A stretch of DNA of 64,000 nucleotides from Verrucomicrobiota bacterium (GTDB taxonomy: Bacteria; Verrucomicrobiota; Verrucomicrobiia; Verrucomicrobiales; Akkermansiaceae). Each line of letters opens with the position of its first letter. Within the stretch, counting starts at the first letter, position 1. Location of the stretch: assembly GCA_017301995.1 (NCBI GenBank), contig JAFLEH010000004.1, positions 1-64,000 on the forward strand. The letters run 5' to 3'. Made by a program: the position numbers and the translations under genes. Of this stretch, positions 38,130-46,871 are shown piece by piece. Under the pieces are notes generated by a model, which was not told where the DNA came from, did no database searches, and saw only the letters and a program-made list of their open reading frames with translations.

Positions 38130-40076
38130 TTAGATTTCGACTTGCTGGCCGAGTTCGATCACCCGGCCCGCGGGGATTTGGAAGTACGAAGCGGGTTGCT
38201 GGGCGAGCTTGCTGGCGCAGGAGAACAGGTGTTCGCGCCAGCGAGCCATGCCGGGAGTGCGGGATGGGATGATGATTTCACGTCCGAGGAAGAAGGTAGC
38301 CTGTTCGATGTCCACCGCAAGCCCGTGTGCGGTGGCTTGCCGCAACAATCGCCGGACATCGGGTTTCTGCATGAATCCGAAACGGCCGGTGAGCCGCCAG
38401 AAACCGGTGGCCAGACAGGTGACCTCCAGTCTTCTGCTAGGCGGGACCCACGGTTCGTCGGTGGTTGTTAGTGTCATGAAAACCACCCGTTCGTGGATGG
38501 CGCGGTAGTGTTTCAGGCTGTGGAGCAGCGCCACCGGCGTGCGGCCGGGCATGCTGGTCAGAAAGACCGCGGTGCCGGGGACTCTGAGCGTTTGCCCGCG
38601 GCCGAGGCTGGTGATGAGTTCTTCCTGGGACAGCGCGCTTTTCTCCAGCGACGCGCGCACGAGGCGGCGTCCGGTCGCCCAGGTGGTCATCAGGGTGAAC
38701 ACCAGCGCGCCCGCCGCCAGCGGAAACCATCCGCCATCGAAAAACTTCGCCAGGTTGGCTCCGAGAAACGCCATTTCGAGGAACGCGAAGACCGCGCACA
38801 GCGGCAGCGTCCGCAGAACCGACCAGCGCCACAGGTGCCGCGCCACGAAATAGAACAGGATCGTGGTGATCAGCATGGTCATGGTGACGGCCACGCCGTA
38901 AGCCGCCGCCAGATTGCCGGAAGTGCGGAACGCGAGCACCAGCGTCACGCACGCCGCCATCAGGCAGCGGTTGACGAACGGGATGTAGATCTGGCCGCGG
39001 GTGTGCTCGGACGTGTGCCGGATCGCGATGCGGGGGAGATAACCTAACTGAACAGCGCTCAGCGTGAGCGAATAAGTGCCGCTGATGAGCGCCTGAGAGG
39101 CGATCACCGTGGCCGCCGTGGCCAGCACGACGAGGGGCAGCGCTGCCCAGCCGGGGGCCATTTGGAAAAACGGCGCGTTGGCGAGGTCCGGTTGTCTCAG
39201 AAGCAAAGCGCCTTGGCCCAGGTAGTTCAGCGCAAGGGCGGGAAACACCAGGGCGAACCACGCGCGGCGGATCGGTCCGGCGCCGAAGTGGCCCATATCG
39301 GCGTAAAGCGCCTCGCCGCCGGTCACCGCCAGAAACACGCTGCCCAGAATGACAAAGCCCGCGTGGCCGCCGGTGGTTAGAAAATGCCAGCCGTGCCAGG
39401 GATTGAAGGCAGCCAGGATTTCCGGAGCGCGGACCAGATGGACGAGACCCAGTACGCCGATGGCGGCGAACCATAGGCCGGTGATGGGACCGAAAAAGCG
39501 CCCGACTTTCGCCGTGCCGAGGAACTGGAAGGAAAACAGCGCGATCAGGATCACGATGGTGATCCCCATGATGAGCCATTGCATGTGATGTTCCCATGAG
39601 GCCAGCGCCTCCGTGCCGGTGGGCCTGGTGCCTAGCAAGCCGCCTTCTTTCAATCCCTCCACCGCGCTGAGCACCGAGATGGCCGGGGTGATGATACCGT
39701 CGCCGAACAACAGCGCCGCTCCGAACAGACCCAGCAACACCACCGCTTTCCGGATCCGCCCGTCCGCGGGCATGCCCTGGGAGGCCAGCGCCATCAGCGA
39801 GAGCACCCCGCCCTCGCCGCGGTTGTCGGCGCGCAGGATGAAGGCGAGGTATTTCAGGCAGATCAGCGCGATCAATGCCCAGAGAATCAGCGAGACCACC
39901 CCCAGCAGATTGGCCGACGTGGCCGCCACATGGTGCGCGCTGTGCGGGCTGAAGCATTCCTTCAGCGTGTAGATCGGGCTCGTCCCGATGTCTCCGAACA
40001 CCACGCCGAGGGCGCCGATGACCAGGGTGGTGGTGGATAGTTTGTGCAGGCCGTGCCGTTCTTGAGCGCCATTCAT
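38130..40076 (-). CDS. kup: Potassium transporter of the Kup family
   Basis: 648 residues from ATG 40076. Kup carries K+ into the cell with protons. The N-terminus shows the family signature (LGVVFGDIGTSPIYTLKECF, ~20-40), about 12 membrane segments follow (GLFGAALLFGDGIITPAISV; TAATVIASQALISGTYSL), and a cytoplasmic C-terminal domain ends in GRVIELGQQVEI. Full length. It heads the run kup-kdpD-kdpE. Confidence 0.95.
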   Translation of the reverse strand: MNGAQERHGLHKLSTTTLVIGALGVVFGDIGTSPIYTLKECFSPHSAHHVAATSANLLGVVSLILWALIALICLKYLAFILRADNRGEGGVLSLMALASQGMPADGRIRKAVVLLGLFGAALLFGDGIITPAISVLSAVEGLKEGGLLGTRPTGTEALASWEHHMQWLIMGITIVILIALFSFQFLGTAKVGRFFGPITGLWFAAIGVLGLVHLVRAPEILAAFNPWHGWHFLTTGGHAGFVILGSVFLAVTGGEALYADMGHFGAGPIRRAWFALVFPALALNYLGQGALLLRQPDLANAPFFQMAPGWAALPLVVLATAATVIASQALISGTYSLTLSAVQLGYLPRIAIRHTSEHTRGQIYIPFVNRCLMAACVTLVLAFRTSGNLAAAYGVAVTMTMLITTILFYFVARHLWRWSVLRTLPLCAVFAFLEMAFLGANLAKFFDGGWFPLAAGALVFTLMTTWATGRRLVRASLEKSALSQEELITSLGRGQTLRVPGTAVFLTSMPGRTPVALLHSLKHYRAIHERVVFMTLTTTDEPWVPPSRRLEVTCLATGFWRLTGRFGFMQKPDVRRLLRQATAHGLAVDIEQATFFLGREIIIPSRTPGMARWREHLFSCASKLAQQPASYFQIPAGRVIELGQQVEI

Positions 40077-40276
40077 GCCGCCACAAGGAAAACACAGGCC
40101 TACCATACCCGCCAGTGAACGCCCCCGCCCCTGGCGTTAAGAATGTGTGAAGAACGAGATGGAAAACAGGTGGATCAATCCGACGATGCGGCCGGAAACG
40201 AAGGGAGAATGAATGGATTTTCGCTATCAATTGTTCTCCCGTTCAATCGCGTGCGGTCCCGCCGAGAGCGCGCGAC

Positions 40277-40321
40277 CTCCGGGGATGGCACGCACCCCTT
40301 GGGAAGTGTGGATCCCCGGAG
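40277..40321. terminator. Long hairpin downstream of the TPR gene
   Basis: CTCCGGGGAT (40277-40286) pairs perfectly with ATCCCCGGAG (40312-40321), 16 bases past the TPR-gene stop. Partial pairing continues inside. No T-run follows on the gene strand, so it may stop transcription only weakly or protect the 3' end. Confidence 0.45.
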
Positions 40322-40337
40322 AACACCCCGGCCTCGT

Positions 40338-41726
40338 TCAATGATAGGACGATTCCACGCGCTGGGCGACATCGCGGTAGCCGTAGTCCACTTCGTAGAT
40401 CTGTTTGAAGCATTCCAGCGCGTTCACCTTGTCGCCCATTTCGTCGTGGATGATGCCCTTTTCGTAGAGCACTTCCTTCTTGGTGTTGTCCATGGCGTGG
40501 AGGTCGGCGATGGCATCGGAGAGCTGTTTGATGGAGAGGTCGAACATGCCCTTGGCCTTGAAGGTGCGGCCCAGCAGCAAGAGCACCTTGGTGCGGATGT
40601 GCGGGCTGCGGGTGGCTTGCTGGAGCTGCGGGATTGCGGCCGAGTAGTCGCCGGCATTGTAGTAGGCGGATCCAAGTTCGAAGCGGAGCTGCGGATCGGT
40701 CGGGTTCACCTCGACGCGTTTTTTCGCTTCCTCGACGACGATGGCCATCCGTTCCGCGCGGTGTGCGGCGAGTGCGGCCTGGAGTTCCTCGTTATCGGGG
40801 TCCGCGGCGGCGGAGGCTTCGAGTTGTTTGAGGTGGGCGTCAGCGGCGCGGTCCTTCATGTGGCCGGCCTTGGTGGCGAGTGCGACGTCGCCGTTGGAAA
40901 GGGTGTGGGCCCATTCGTAGAAGGTGCGGGCGTTTTCCCAATCTTCGAGCTGCTCGTAGATGGCGGCAAGGTCCTTGACTGTTAGAAGGTGGTTGGGGTC
41001 GGCGTTGTATTTCTCGATGATCCGGTCGCGGCGTTCCTCGAGTTGTTCCTTGGTGAGGCCGGTGCGGCTGGCGCGTTCGAGTTCCTCCATTTCCGCCTGG
41101 TTGCGGATCAGGGCGCGCATGTCGGTGTTTTCGTCCCATTTCTGCTTCTGCATCGAAGCGCGGGCTGAGGCGTCCTTTGAGCCCTTGATGGCGGCGGAGT
41201 CGGCCGGGTGGTGCTTGATGATGTCGTTATAGACTTCCGAGGCGGTGAGGGGCTGGTTGTGGGTCAGATAGAACTCGGCCAGCTTGTGCATCAGCTTGGC
41301 GTTTTCCGGGCAGCCTTTGCGGATGGTTTCGAGGGCGAACGCGGCGGAATCGTGCAACTCCAATTTCATGAAGATGTCGAAAAGCAATTCGGCGGCCGCT
41401 TCGTTGTAGGGCTCCTTTTCCAGTTCCTTTTCGATCAGCGGCAGGGTACCCGCGGGATCTTTCTTGGCCTGGCTGGCCAGTTTCATCATGCCCACGCCGC
41501 CGGTCTGGATGCCGAAAAGCCCGCCCTTTTTCTTCGGCGGGCCGACGAGTTGGATTTCACAGGAACGCAGCGCCTTGCGACCATCGAGGAATCCCGGAGC
41601 GTCCTTGACGACGGCCTGCAGCAGGCTGATGGCGTACGCCAGATTGTTGGTCTGGATGGCGCTGAGGCCTTTGAGCCATAGGGCTTTGAGGTTTTGCGGA
41701 AGGTCTTTTTCGGCGATCTCGGGCAT
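40338..41726 (-). CDS. Cytoplasmic TPR-repeat protein
   Basis: 462 residues from ATG 41726 (MPEIAEKDLPQNL). No signal peptide. Tetratricopeptide-like helices fill the protein, for example PYNEAAAELLFDIFMKLE, AYYNAGDYSAAIPQLQQA and LLLLGRTFKAKGMFDLSIKQL. A charged helix near the middle (LERASRTGLTKEQLEERRD) may be coiled. Probably a protein-protein scaffold; no enzyme motif. Divergent from the M20 peptidase gene, whose start is 184 bases away. Confidence 0.82.
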   Translation of the reverse strand: MPEIAEKDLPQNLKALWLKGLSAIQTNNLAYAISLLQAVVKDAPGFLDGRKALRSCEIQLVGPPKKKGGLFGIQTGGVGMMKLASQAKKDPAGTLPLIEKELEKEPYNEAAAELLFDIFMKLELHDSAAFALETIRKGCPENAKLMHKLAEFYLTHNQPLTASEVYNDIIKHHPADSAAIKGSKDASARASMQKQKWDENTDMRALIRNQAEMEELERASRTGLTKEQLEERRDRIIEKYNADPNHLLTVKDLAAIYEQLEDWENARTFYEWAHTLSNGDVALATKAGHMKDRAADAHLKQLEASAAADPDNEELQAALAAHRAERMAIVVEEAKKRVEVNPTDPQLRFELGSAYYNAGDYSAAIPQLQQATRSPHIRTKVLLLLGRTFKAKGMFDLSIKQLSDAIADLHAMDNTKKEVLYEKGIIHDEMGDKVNALECFKQIYEVDYGYRDVAQRVESSYH

Positions 41727-41909
41727 GGCAGGGAAAAATGGGCTGGGGATTTTCTGAGTGGCCCCGGCGGGCGAGGCGCGGGAGTATGGTTTCGGGATCG
41801 GGGCTTGGCAAGTCCGGTTTTTCGGGAATGGAGGATTTGCGCGGGGGGGCTGTTGGCGTGCCGCGAATTCCGCTTGCCATGCGGGATTGTCCGCACGCAC
41901 CATCGGCGC

Positions 41910-43253
41910 GTGACTCCCCAGCTAGCTGATCTCTTCGAATTTCTCCGTTTTCCCAGCATTTCCACCGACTCCCGGCATGCCGGGGACGTGCGCGCCTGCG
42001 CCGAATGGCTGGTGGACAAGCTGACCGGCATGGGCTTGGCCGCGGAACTGCACCCGACGCCCGGCCATCCGGTGGTGGTGGCGCGCAATGCCCACGTTTC
42101 CGGCCGCCGGACGGTGCTGATTTACGGCCACTACGATGTGCAGCCCGTCGATCCGCTTCCGCTGTGGAAAAGCGCTCCGTTCGAGCCGGAAATCCGGGAC
42201 GGAAAGATTTGGGCGCGCGGTTCCGCCGACAACAAGGGTCAGATGCTCGCCCACGTGCTCGGCGTGGAGAAGACGCTCCGCGAGCAGGGTGATCTGCCGC
42301 TGAACCTGATCTTCCTGTTCGAGGGCGAGGAGGAAATCGGCAGTCCGAATCTGGGGCCGTTTCTGCTGGCCCACCGCGATGAGCTGCGCTGTGACGTGAT
42401 CGCCATTTCCGATACCGGGATGGTGGCTCCGGGCATGCCGACCATGGGCTACGGTCTGCGCGGGATTTCCTGCTGCGAGGTGATCGTGCGCGGGCCGAAA
42501 GGGGACCTTCACTCCGGTCTGTTTGGCGGTGCGGTGGCCAATCCGGCCACGGCCGTGGCGCGGTTGGTGGCCAGCCTCCACGACGCGAACGGCAAGGTGG
42601 CGGTGGATGGGTTTTACGAAGACGTCCGCCCGCTCGAATCGTGGGAACGCGACATGTGGGCCAAGGTGCCGGGTGTCAGCGAGGCGGACTTCCTGAAAGG
42701 CACCGGATCGCCCGGTCTGTTTGGCGAGCCGGGGTATTCGCCGGCCGAGCGCACTTGGGCACGGCCGACCGCGGAGGTGAACGGGATCGGCGGAGGATAC
42801 CAGGGGGAAGGTTCGAAAACCGTGCTGCCCGCCGAGGCGTTCGTGAAACTCTCGTTCCGTCTGGTTCCCGATCAGGAGCCCTCCAAGGTCATGGCCTGCG
42901 TGGTCAGCCATCTGGAGCGGCATTGCCCGCCCGGCGTCACGCTGGAAGTGGTCCATGGACACGATGGAAAACCCTACGCCACCGATCCGCATTCGCCCTT
43001 CGGCAAAGCGGCGCAGGACGCGCTTCGCGAGGTTTTCGGAAAAGAACCGGTGCTGATCCGCGAGGGCGGCAGCATCCCGATCGTCCAAACGTTCCGCGAG
43101 ATCCTCGGCGCGGACACCTTGTTGCTAGGTCTGGCGCTTTCCGACGCGCAGGTCCACGCGCCCAACGAGAATTTCCCGGTGGAGAATTTCGAGGCGGGCA
43201 TCCGGCTCAACCAGGCGCTGCTGAGGTGCCTGAGTGTGAAATCTGAAATCTGA
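41910..43253 (+). CDS. M20-family metallopeptidase (dipeptidase type)
   Basis: 447 residues from GTG 41910 (VTPQLADLFEFLRF). Metal-binding residues are visible in YGHYDVQPVD, GSADNKGQML and EGEEEIGS, with the dimerisation domain (PKGDLHSGLFGG) in the middle and HAPNENF near the end. This pattern fits M20 dipeptidases/acylases that cut short peptides in the cytoplasm. The last residues (SVKSEI) and the stop codon are formed by the AATCTGAA repeat array that follows, so the natural C-terminus may have been rewritten by the repeat. Confidence 0.9.
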   Translation: MTPQLADLFEFLRFPSISTDSRHAGDVRACAEWLVDKLTGMGLAAELHPTPGHPVVVARNAHVSGRRTVLIYGHYDVQPVDPLPLWKSAPFEPEIRDGKIWARGSADNKGQMLAHVLGVEKTLREQGDLPLNLIFLFEGEEEIGSPNLGPFLLAHRDELRCDVIAISDTGMVAPGMPTMGYGLRGISCCEVIVRGPKGDLHSGLFGGAVANPATAVARLVASLHDANGKVAVDGFYEDVRPLESWERDMWAKVPGVSEADFLKGTGSPGLFGEPGYSPAERTWARPTAEVNGIGGGYQGEGSKTVLPAEAFVKLSFRLVPDQEPSKVMACVVSHLERHCPPGVTLEVVHGHDGKPYATDPHSPFGKAAQDALREVFGKEPVLIREGGSIPIVQTFREILGADTLLLGLALSDAQVHAPNENFPVENFEAGIRLNQALLRCLSVKSEI

Positions 43254-43302
43254 AATCTGAAATTCGAAATCTGAAATTCGAAATTCGAAATTCGAAATTC
43301 GA
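43230..43302. repeat. AATCTGAA/AATTCGAA tandem array
   Basis: About nine degenerate 8-base units (TGAAATC, TGAAATTC, CGAAATTC) run from the end of the peptidase gene into the spacer before glnS. Related units are translated inside purL at 3816-3851. Confidence 0.85.
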
Positions 43303-43372
43303 CATACCCTCCCCCGTCCTCATCTCCTCCCGCTAGATCGCGTCTTCCGTTCCAACTTCCTCCGTCTTCCCC

Positions 43373-45052
43373 ATGTCCGACGAATCCATCCCCAAATCCG
43401 ACTTCATCCGCGATATCATTGCCGCCGATCTGGCCTCCGGCAAGCACGCGACGACCATCACCCGGTTTCCCCCGGAGCCTAACGGTTATCTGCACGTCGG
43501 CCACGCGAAGTCGATCTGCCTGAACTTCGGAATTGCCCAGGAAAACGCGGGCACCGGCGCGCGCTGTCACCTCCGGTTCGACGACACCAACCCGGAAAAG
43601 GAAGAGGTGGAATACGTCGAGAGCATCAAGACCGATGTGCGGTGGCTCGGATTCGATTGGGGCGGGCATCTTTACTACGCCAGCGATTATTTCCAGTTCT
43701 ACTACGACTGTGCGATTCACCTGATCGAAAAGGGCCTGGCCTATATCGAGCAGCAGTCGGCCGAGGAAATGCGCGCCAACCGCGGCAACCTGACCACGCC
43801 CGGCACGCCGTCGCCATATCGCGACCGCCCGGTGGCGGAGAACCTCGATTTGTTCGCGCGGATGCGTGCCGGCGAGTTCAATGAAGGCGAATGCGTGTTG
43901 CGCGCGAAGATCGACCTCGCGTCGTCCAACATGAACATGCGCGACCCGGTGATCTATCGGATTCTGAAATCCGACCACCACAACACCGGCGGCGCGTGGT
44001 GCATCTATCCGATGTATGATTTCGCCCATCCGCTGGAGGATGCGCTGGAGCACATCACCCACTCGCTTTGCACGCTGGAGTTCGAGAACCACCGCCCGCT
44101 TTACGACTGGTTCATCGAGAACTGCCCGGTGCCGTCCCGTCCGCGGCAGATCGAGTTCGCGCGGCTCAATCTGAGCTACACGATCATGAGCAAGCGCAAG
44201 CTGCTCCAACTGGTGCAGGAAGGCCATGTGGGCGGCTGGGACGATCCCCGGTTGCCGACGATTTCCGGAATCCGCAGGCGCGGCTATCCGGCGGCGGCGG
44301 TGCGGCATTTCTGCAGGCGCGTGGGAATCACCAAGTTCAACGGCACCACCGATGTGGCGCTGTTGGAGTTCGACGTGCGCGACCATCTGAATGAATCCGC
44401 GCCCCGGCGCATGGCGGTGCTCGATCCGGTGAAAGTGGTGATCGAAAACTGGCCGGCCGGCACCGTCGAACCGATCGAACTGGCCAACCATCCGCAGAAT
44501 CCGGACATGGGTGTTAGATCCACGCCGCAGGGCGGGGAAGTGTGGATCGAGCGGGACGATTTCATGGAGGATCCGCCGAAGAAATATTTCCGCTTGGGGC
44601 CGGGAAGGCATGTCCGTTTGCGTGGCGGCCACATCATCCGCTGCACCGGCTACGAGAAGGACGCCGACGGCCGCGTCACGCTGATCCGCGCCGAATTTCT
44701 GCCGGGAACGATGAACGCACCGACTCCCGAAGGCGTGGAATGCAAGGCGGCGATCCACTGGGTGGACGTGGCCACCGCCGGCACCGCCGAGGTGAGGCTT
44801 TACGACCGCTTGTTCACGGTGGAGGACCCGGATGGAGCCGAGGGAGGCTTCCTCTCCGTGCTGAATCCGGAGTCGCTCAAAACCGTGACCGCCATGGTGG
44901 AGCCGGATCTAACCATGGTGGCCGCCGGGACTTCCTATCAGTTCGAGCGTCTCGGGTATTTCGTCGCCGATGCCGTCGATCACCAGCCGGGAACCCGCCC
45001 GGTCTTCAACCGCACCGTCGCCCTGCGCGACTCGTGGGCGAAGAAGGGATAG
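43373..45052 (+). CDS. glnS: Glutaminyl-tRNA synthetase
   Basis: 559 residues. Charges tRNA-Gln with glutamine. Class-I signature HVGH in FPPEPNGYLHVGHAKSI (residues ~32-48), KMSKS-type loop in TIMSKRKL (~270), family motif RFDDTNPEKE and a C-terminal anticodon-binding beta-barrel region. Full length. The leader before the ATG is pyrimidine-rich (TTCCCC) with no Shine-Dalgarno sequence. Confidence 0.97.
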   Translation: MSDESIPKSDFIRDIIAADLASGKHATTITRFPPEPNGYLHVGHAKSICLNFGIAQENAGTGARCHLRFDDTNPEKEEVEYVESIKTDVRWLGFDWGGHLYYASDYFQFYYDCAIHLIEKGLAYIEQQSAEEMRANRGNLTTPGTPSPYRDRPVAENLDLFARMRAGEFNEGECVLRAKIDLASSNMNMRDPVIYRILKSDHHNTGGAWCIYPMYDFAHPLEDALEHITHSLCTLEFENHRPLYDWFIENCPVPSRPRQIEFARLNLSYTIMSKRKLLQLVQEGHVGGWDDPRLPTISGIRRRGYPAAAVRHFCRRVGITKFNGTTDVALLEFDVRDHLNESAPRRMAVLDPVKVVIENWPAGTVEPIELANHPQNPDMGVRSTPQGGEVWIERDDFMEDPPKKYFRLGPGRHVRLRGGHIIRCTGYEKDADGRVTLIRAEFLPGTMNAPTPEGVECKAAIHWVDVATAGTAEVRLYDRLFTVEDPDGAEGGFLSVLNPESLKTVTAMVEPDLTMVAAGTSYQFERLGYFVADAVDHQPGTRPVFNRTVALRDSWAKKG

Positions 45053-45070
45053 TCCATTCCGGCTTGCGGC

Positions 45071-45676
45071 GTGAGGCTGGTGTGGCTTGAATCCGGCATG
45101 GCAGAGTTGGAAATGACGCGCGGTTTGTCCGCACTAACGGATCTGGTCGATGACGTCCAGCGGTATTTCATGCTGGAGTTGGAGGGTGGAATCGCGGCCC
45201 ACCGCGGTCGTCCGGAGTCGTGGGCGTTTGTGGGGATGGAAACGGCCGTGGCGCTGGAGCAGTTGGAGTTCGCGCTCGGGTGTTTGGGAGGCATGCGATC
45301 GCCTCTGTTGGTGGACTGCGGCGCGGGGTTGGGTTTCATCGGCATGCTGGCGCGCGGGCTGGGCTTTCGGCCGGTGGGGATCGAGATCAGCCCGCGTTAC
45401 GTCGAACTTGCGGGCAAACTGCTGCCGTGGGCGGGCGTGGCGGAGGGCGATGTGTTGGAATACGGCTCCTATGGCGAGGCCGACGTGATTTTCTACTACG
45501 GGCCGTTCAAGGATGAGGCGCTGCAGGAACGGTTCGAACTCAAGGTCGAGCGGGACGCGAAACCCGGCGCGGTTATCGTCGCCAACCGCAAGGTTTCCGA
45601 TGCATGGCGCGCGTCGCCCGGTTTCGAGTTGCTCCGGGACGGCGGCGCGGGAAGCTGGATTTTTCGGAAATGTTAG
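45071..45676 (+). CDS. SAM-dependent methyltransferase-like protein
   Basis: 201 residues from GTG 45071; ATG 45098 (MAELEMTRG) is an alternative. The SAM-binding motif I is VDCGAGLGFIGMLA (~80-93), followed by PVGIEISPRYVELA (motif II) and ADVIFYYGPFKDE. The substrate is not evident. It lies 18 bases after glnS, so it is probably co-transcribed. Confidence 0.75.
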   Translation: MRLVWLESGMAELEMTRGLSALTDLVDDVQRYFMLELEGGIAAHRGRPESWAFVGMETAVALEQLEFALGCLGGMRSPLLVDCGAGLGFIGMLARGLGFRPVGIEISPRYVELAGKLLPWAGVAEGDVLEYGSYGEADVIFYYGPFKDEALQERFELKVERDAKPGAVIVANRKVSDAWRASPGFELLRDGGAGSWIFRKC

Positions 45677-45753
45677 AAGACGGATGTAAACGGAAACGCC
45701 GGAGCGCGGACAAACCGGCCCCGGCGTGGGATTGGAGTTTTGATCGGTGCGGA

Positions 45754-46035
45754 TCAGCCCTGCGGCTGGGAACCCGCGTTGCGGATTTGCTCGAAGGTGC
45801 CTTCGACGAGGGCCTTGCCCTGGTCGCCGATGTGATAGAGATTGGCCATCGTCTGGATGGTGCTGGCGGCCGGTCCGGCGAAGTGGAAGGTGCAGTTGGT
45901 CACTTCGCACTTGTTGAGGACGAACGGCCCGTAACCGAGCACGACGAAGCGGCAGTCGCGGAACTCGCAGGAGTCGTATTCATGGAAATCCAGCACGACT
46001 TCTTCGTTGGCGAACGTGTATTTGGCGATTTTCAT
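45754..46035 (-). CDS. Small conserved protein, unknown
   Basis: 93 residues from ATG 46035 (MKIAKYTFANEEV). It begins with a beta-rich part of pentapeptide-like rhythm (YDSCEFRDCRFVVLGYGPF, CEVTNCTFHF) and ends in a helical tail (AASTIQTMANLYHIGDQGK). It resembles a family of short 'CxFxxC' proteins seen in many bacteria without known function. Confidence 0.65.
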   Translation of the reverse strand: MKIAKYTFANEEVVLDFHEYDSCEFRDCRFVVLGYGPFVLNKCEVTNCTFHFAGPAASTIQTMANLYHIGDQGKALVEGTFEQIRNAGSQPQG

Positions 46036-46165
46036 AGGGGGTTTGTTGGTATGGGATGGGGTTCCGTGCGGACGGTGGGCGGTTTCACCTGAAACCCGCT
46101 CCGTCGTTCGTGGACGGCGACCATAGCGGCGAGGGCCGCGGCGCGCAATCCCTTTTTTGAAGTCG

Positions 46166-46813
46166 TCAGGGGGCGGGCCGGGAATCGAGCTGGAAGACTT
46201 GGCCGGACGTGTGCGGCAGGCGTTCGTGGAGAAACCGGATGAAATCGGCCACGGCGGCGGGCGTGTTGAAGGCACCGAGGCAGTGTTCGGCGAGCGCGGC
46301 TTCCCGGCGTTGGGGCGGTACGTCGCGGGTCATGCGGGTTTCGAGAAATCCGGGGAGAATGGCGTTCACCCGGATACCTTGGCGGCCATGGCGGTCGGCA
46401 AGCTCGCGGGTCAGGCCGAGTAGTGCCGCCTTGGCGGTGGCGTAGGCGCTGATCCCCACGGGTGGATGGAGGGCCGCATGGCTGGAAATGAACACAATAT
46501 GGCCGCTACCCTGCCCGATCATGCCGGGAATCACCGCCTTGGCACACGCGGCAGATCCGGTGAAATTGACCGCCATCACCGCGTCCCAATCGGTTTCGGA
46601 AAGGCGACCGAGAACGCCGTCACGGCTCATTCCGGCCGCGCATACGAGCAGATCGACGGGACGTTCGGCGAAAAACCGGCTGATCGCGGAGGGGTCGGTA
46701 ACATCCAGAGCCGCGCTGCCCGGAGCCGCGACCGTCCAGTCCGGGCCGGAAAACGCCGTGGCGATGGCCTTCCCAAGCCCGCCCGTGCCTCCGGTGACGA
46801 CCAAATGCCGCAT
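46166..46813 (-). CDS. Short-chain dehydrogenase/reductase
   Basis: 215 residues from ATG 46813 (MRHLVVTGG). NAD(P)-binding TGGTGGLGKA, then CAAGMS, the catalytic Ser in FISSHAALH and the Y-x3-K pair in SAYATAKAAL. It ends with a typical SDR tail (TSGQVFQLDSR). FabG-like; substrate unknown. Confidence 0.9.
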   Translation of the reverse strand: MRHLVVTGGTGGLGKAIATAFSGPDWTVAAPGSAALDVTDPSAISRFFAERPVDLLVCAAGMSRDGVLGRLSETDWDAVMAVNFTGSAACAKAVIPGMIGQGSGHIVFISSHAALHPPVGISAYATAKAALLGLTRELADRHGRQGIRVNAILPGFLETRMTRDVPPQRREAALAEHCLGAFNTPAAVADFIRFLHERLPHTSGQVFQLDSRPAP

Positions 46814-46871
46814 GCATGGAGCTTGGCCCGTAGCCGGGACATTTTGCAAGAACGGATGCGGGGAAACCTCG

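Noticed and set aside
40077-40337. Possible c-di-AMP riboswitch upstream of kup
   Set aside because: The spacer has a strong hairpin but none of the conserved riboswitch blocks that I know. The hairpin fits the 3' end of the TPR gene better.
42974-44758. 594-codon - strand open frame antisense to glnS and the M20 gene
   Set aside because: It runs through two recognised genes and the tandem repeat, with His/Arg-rich composition typical of shadows.
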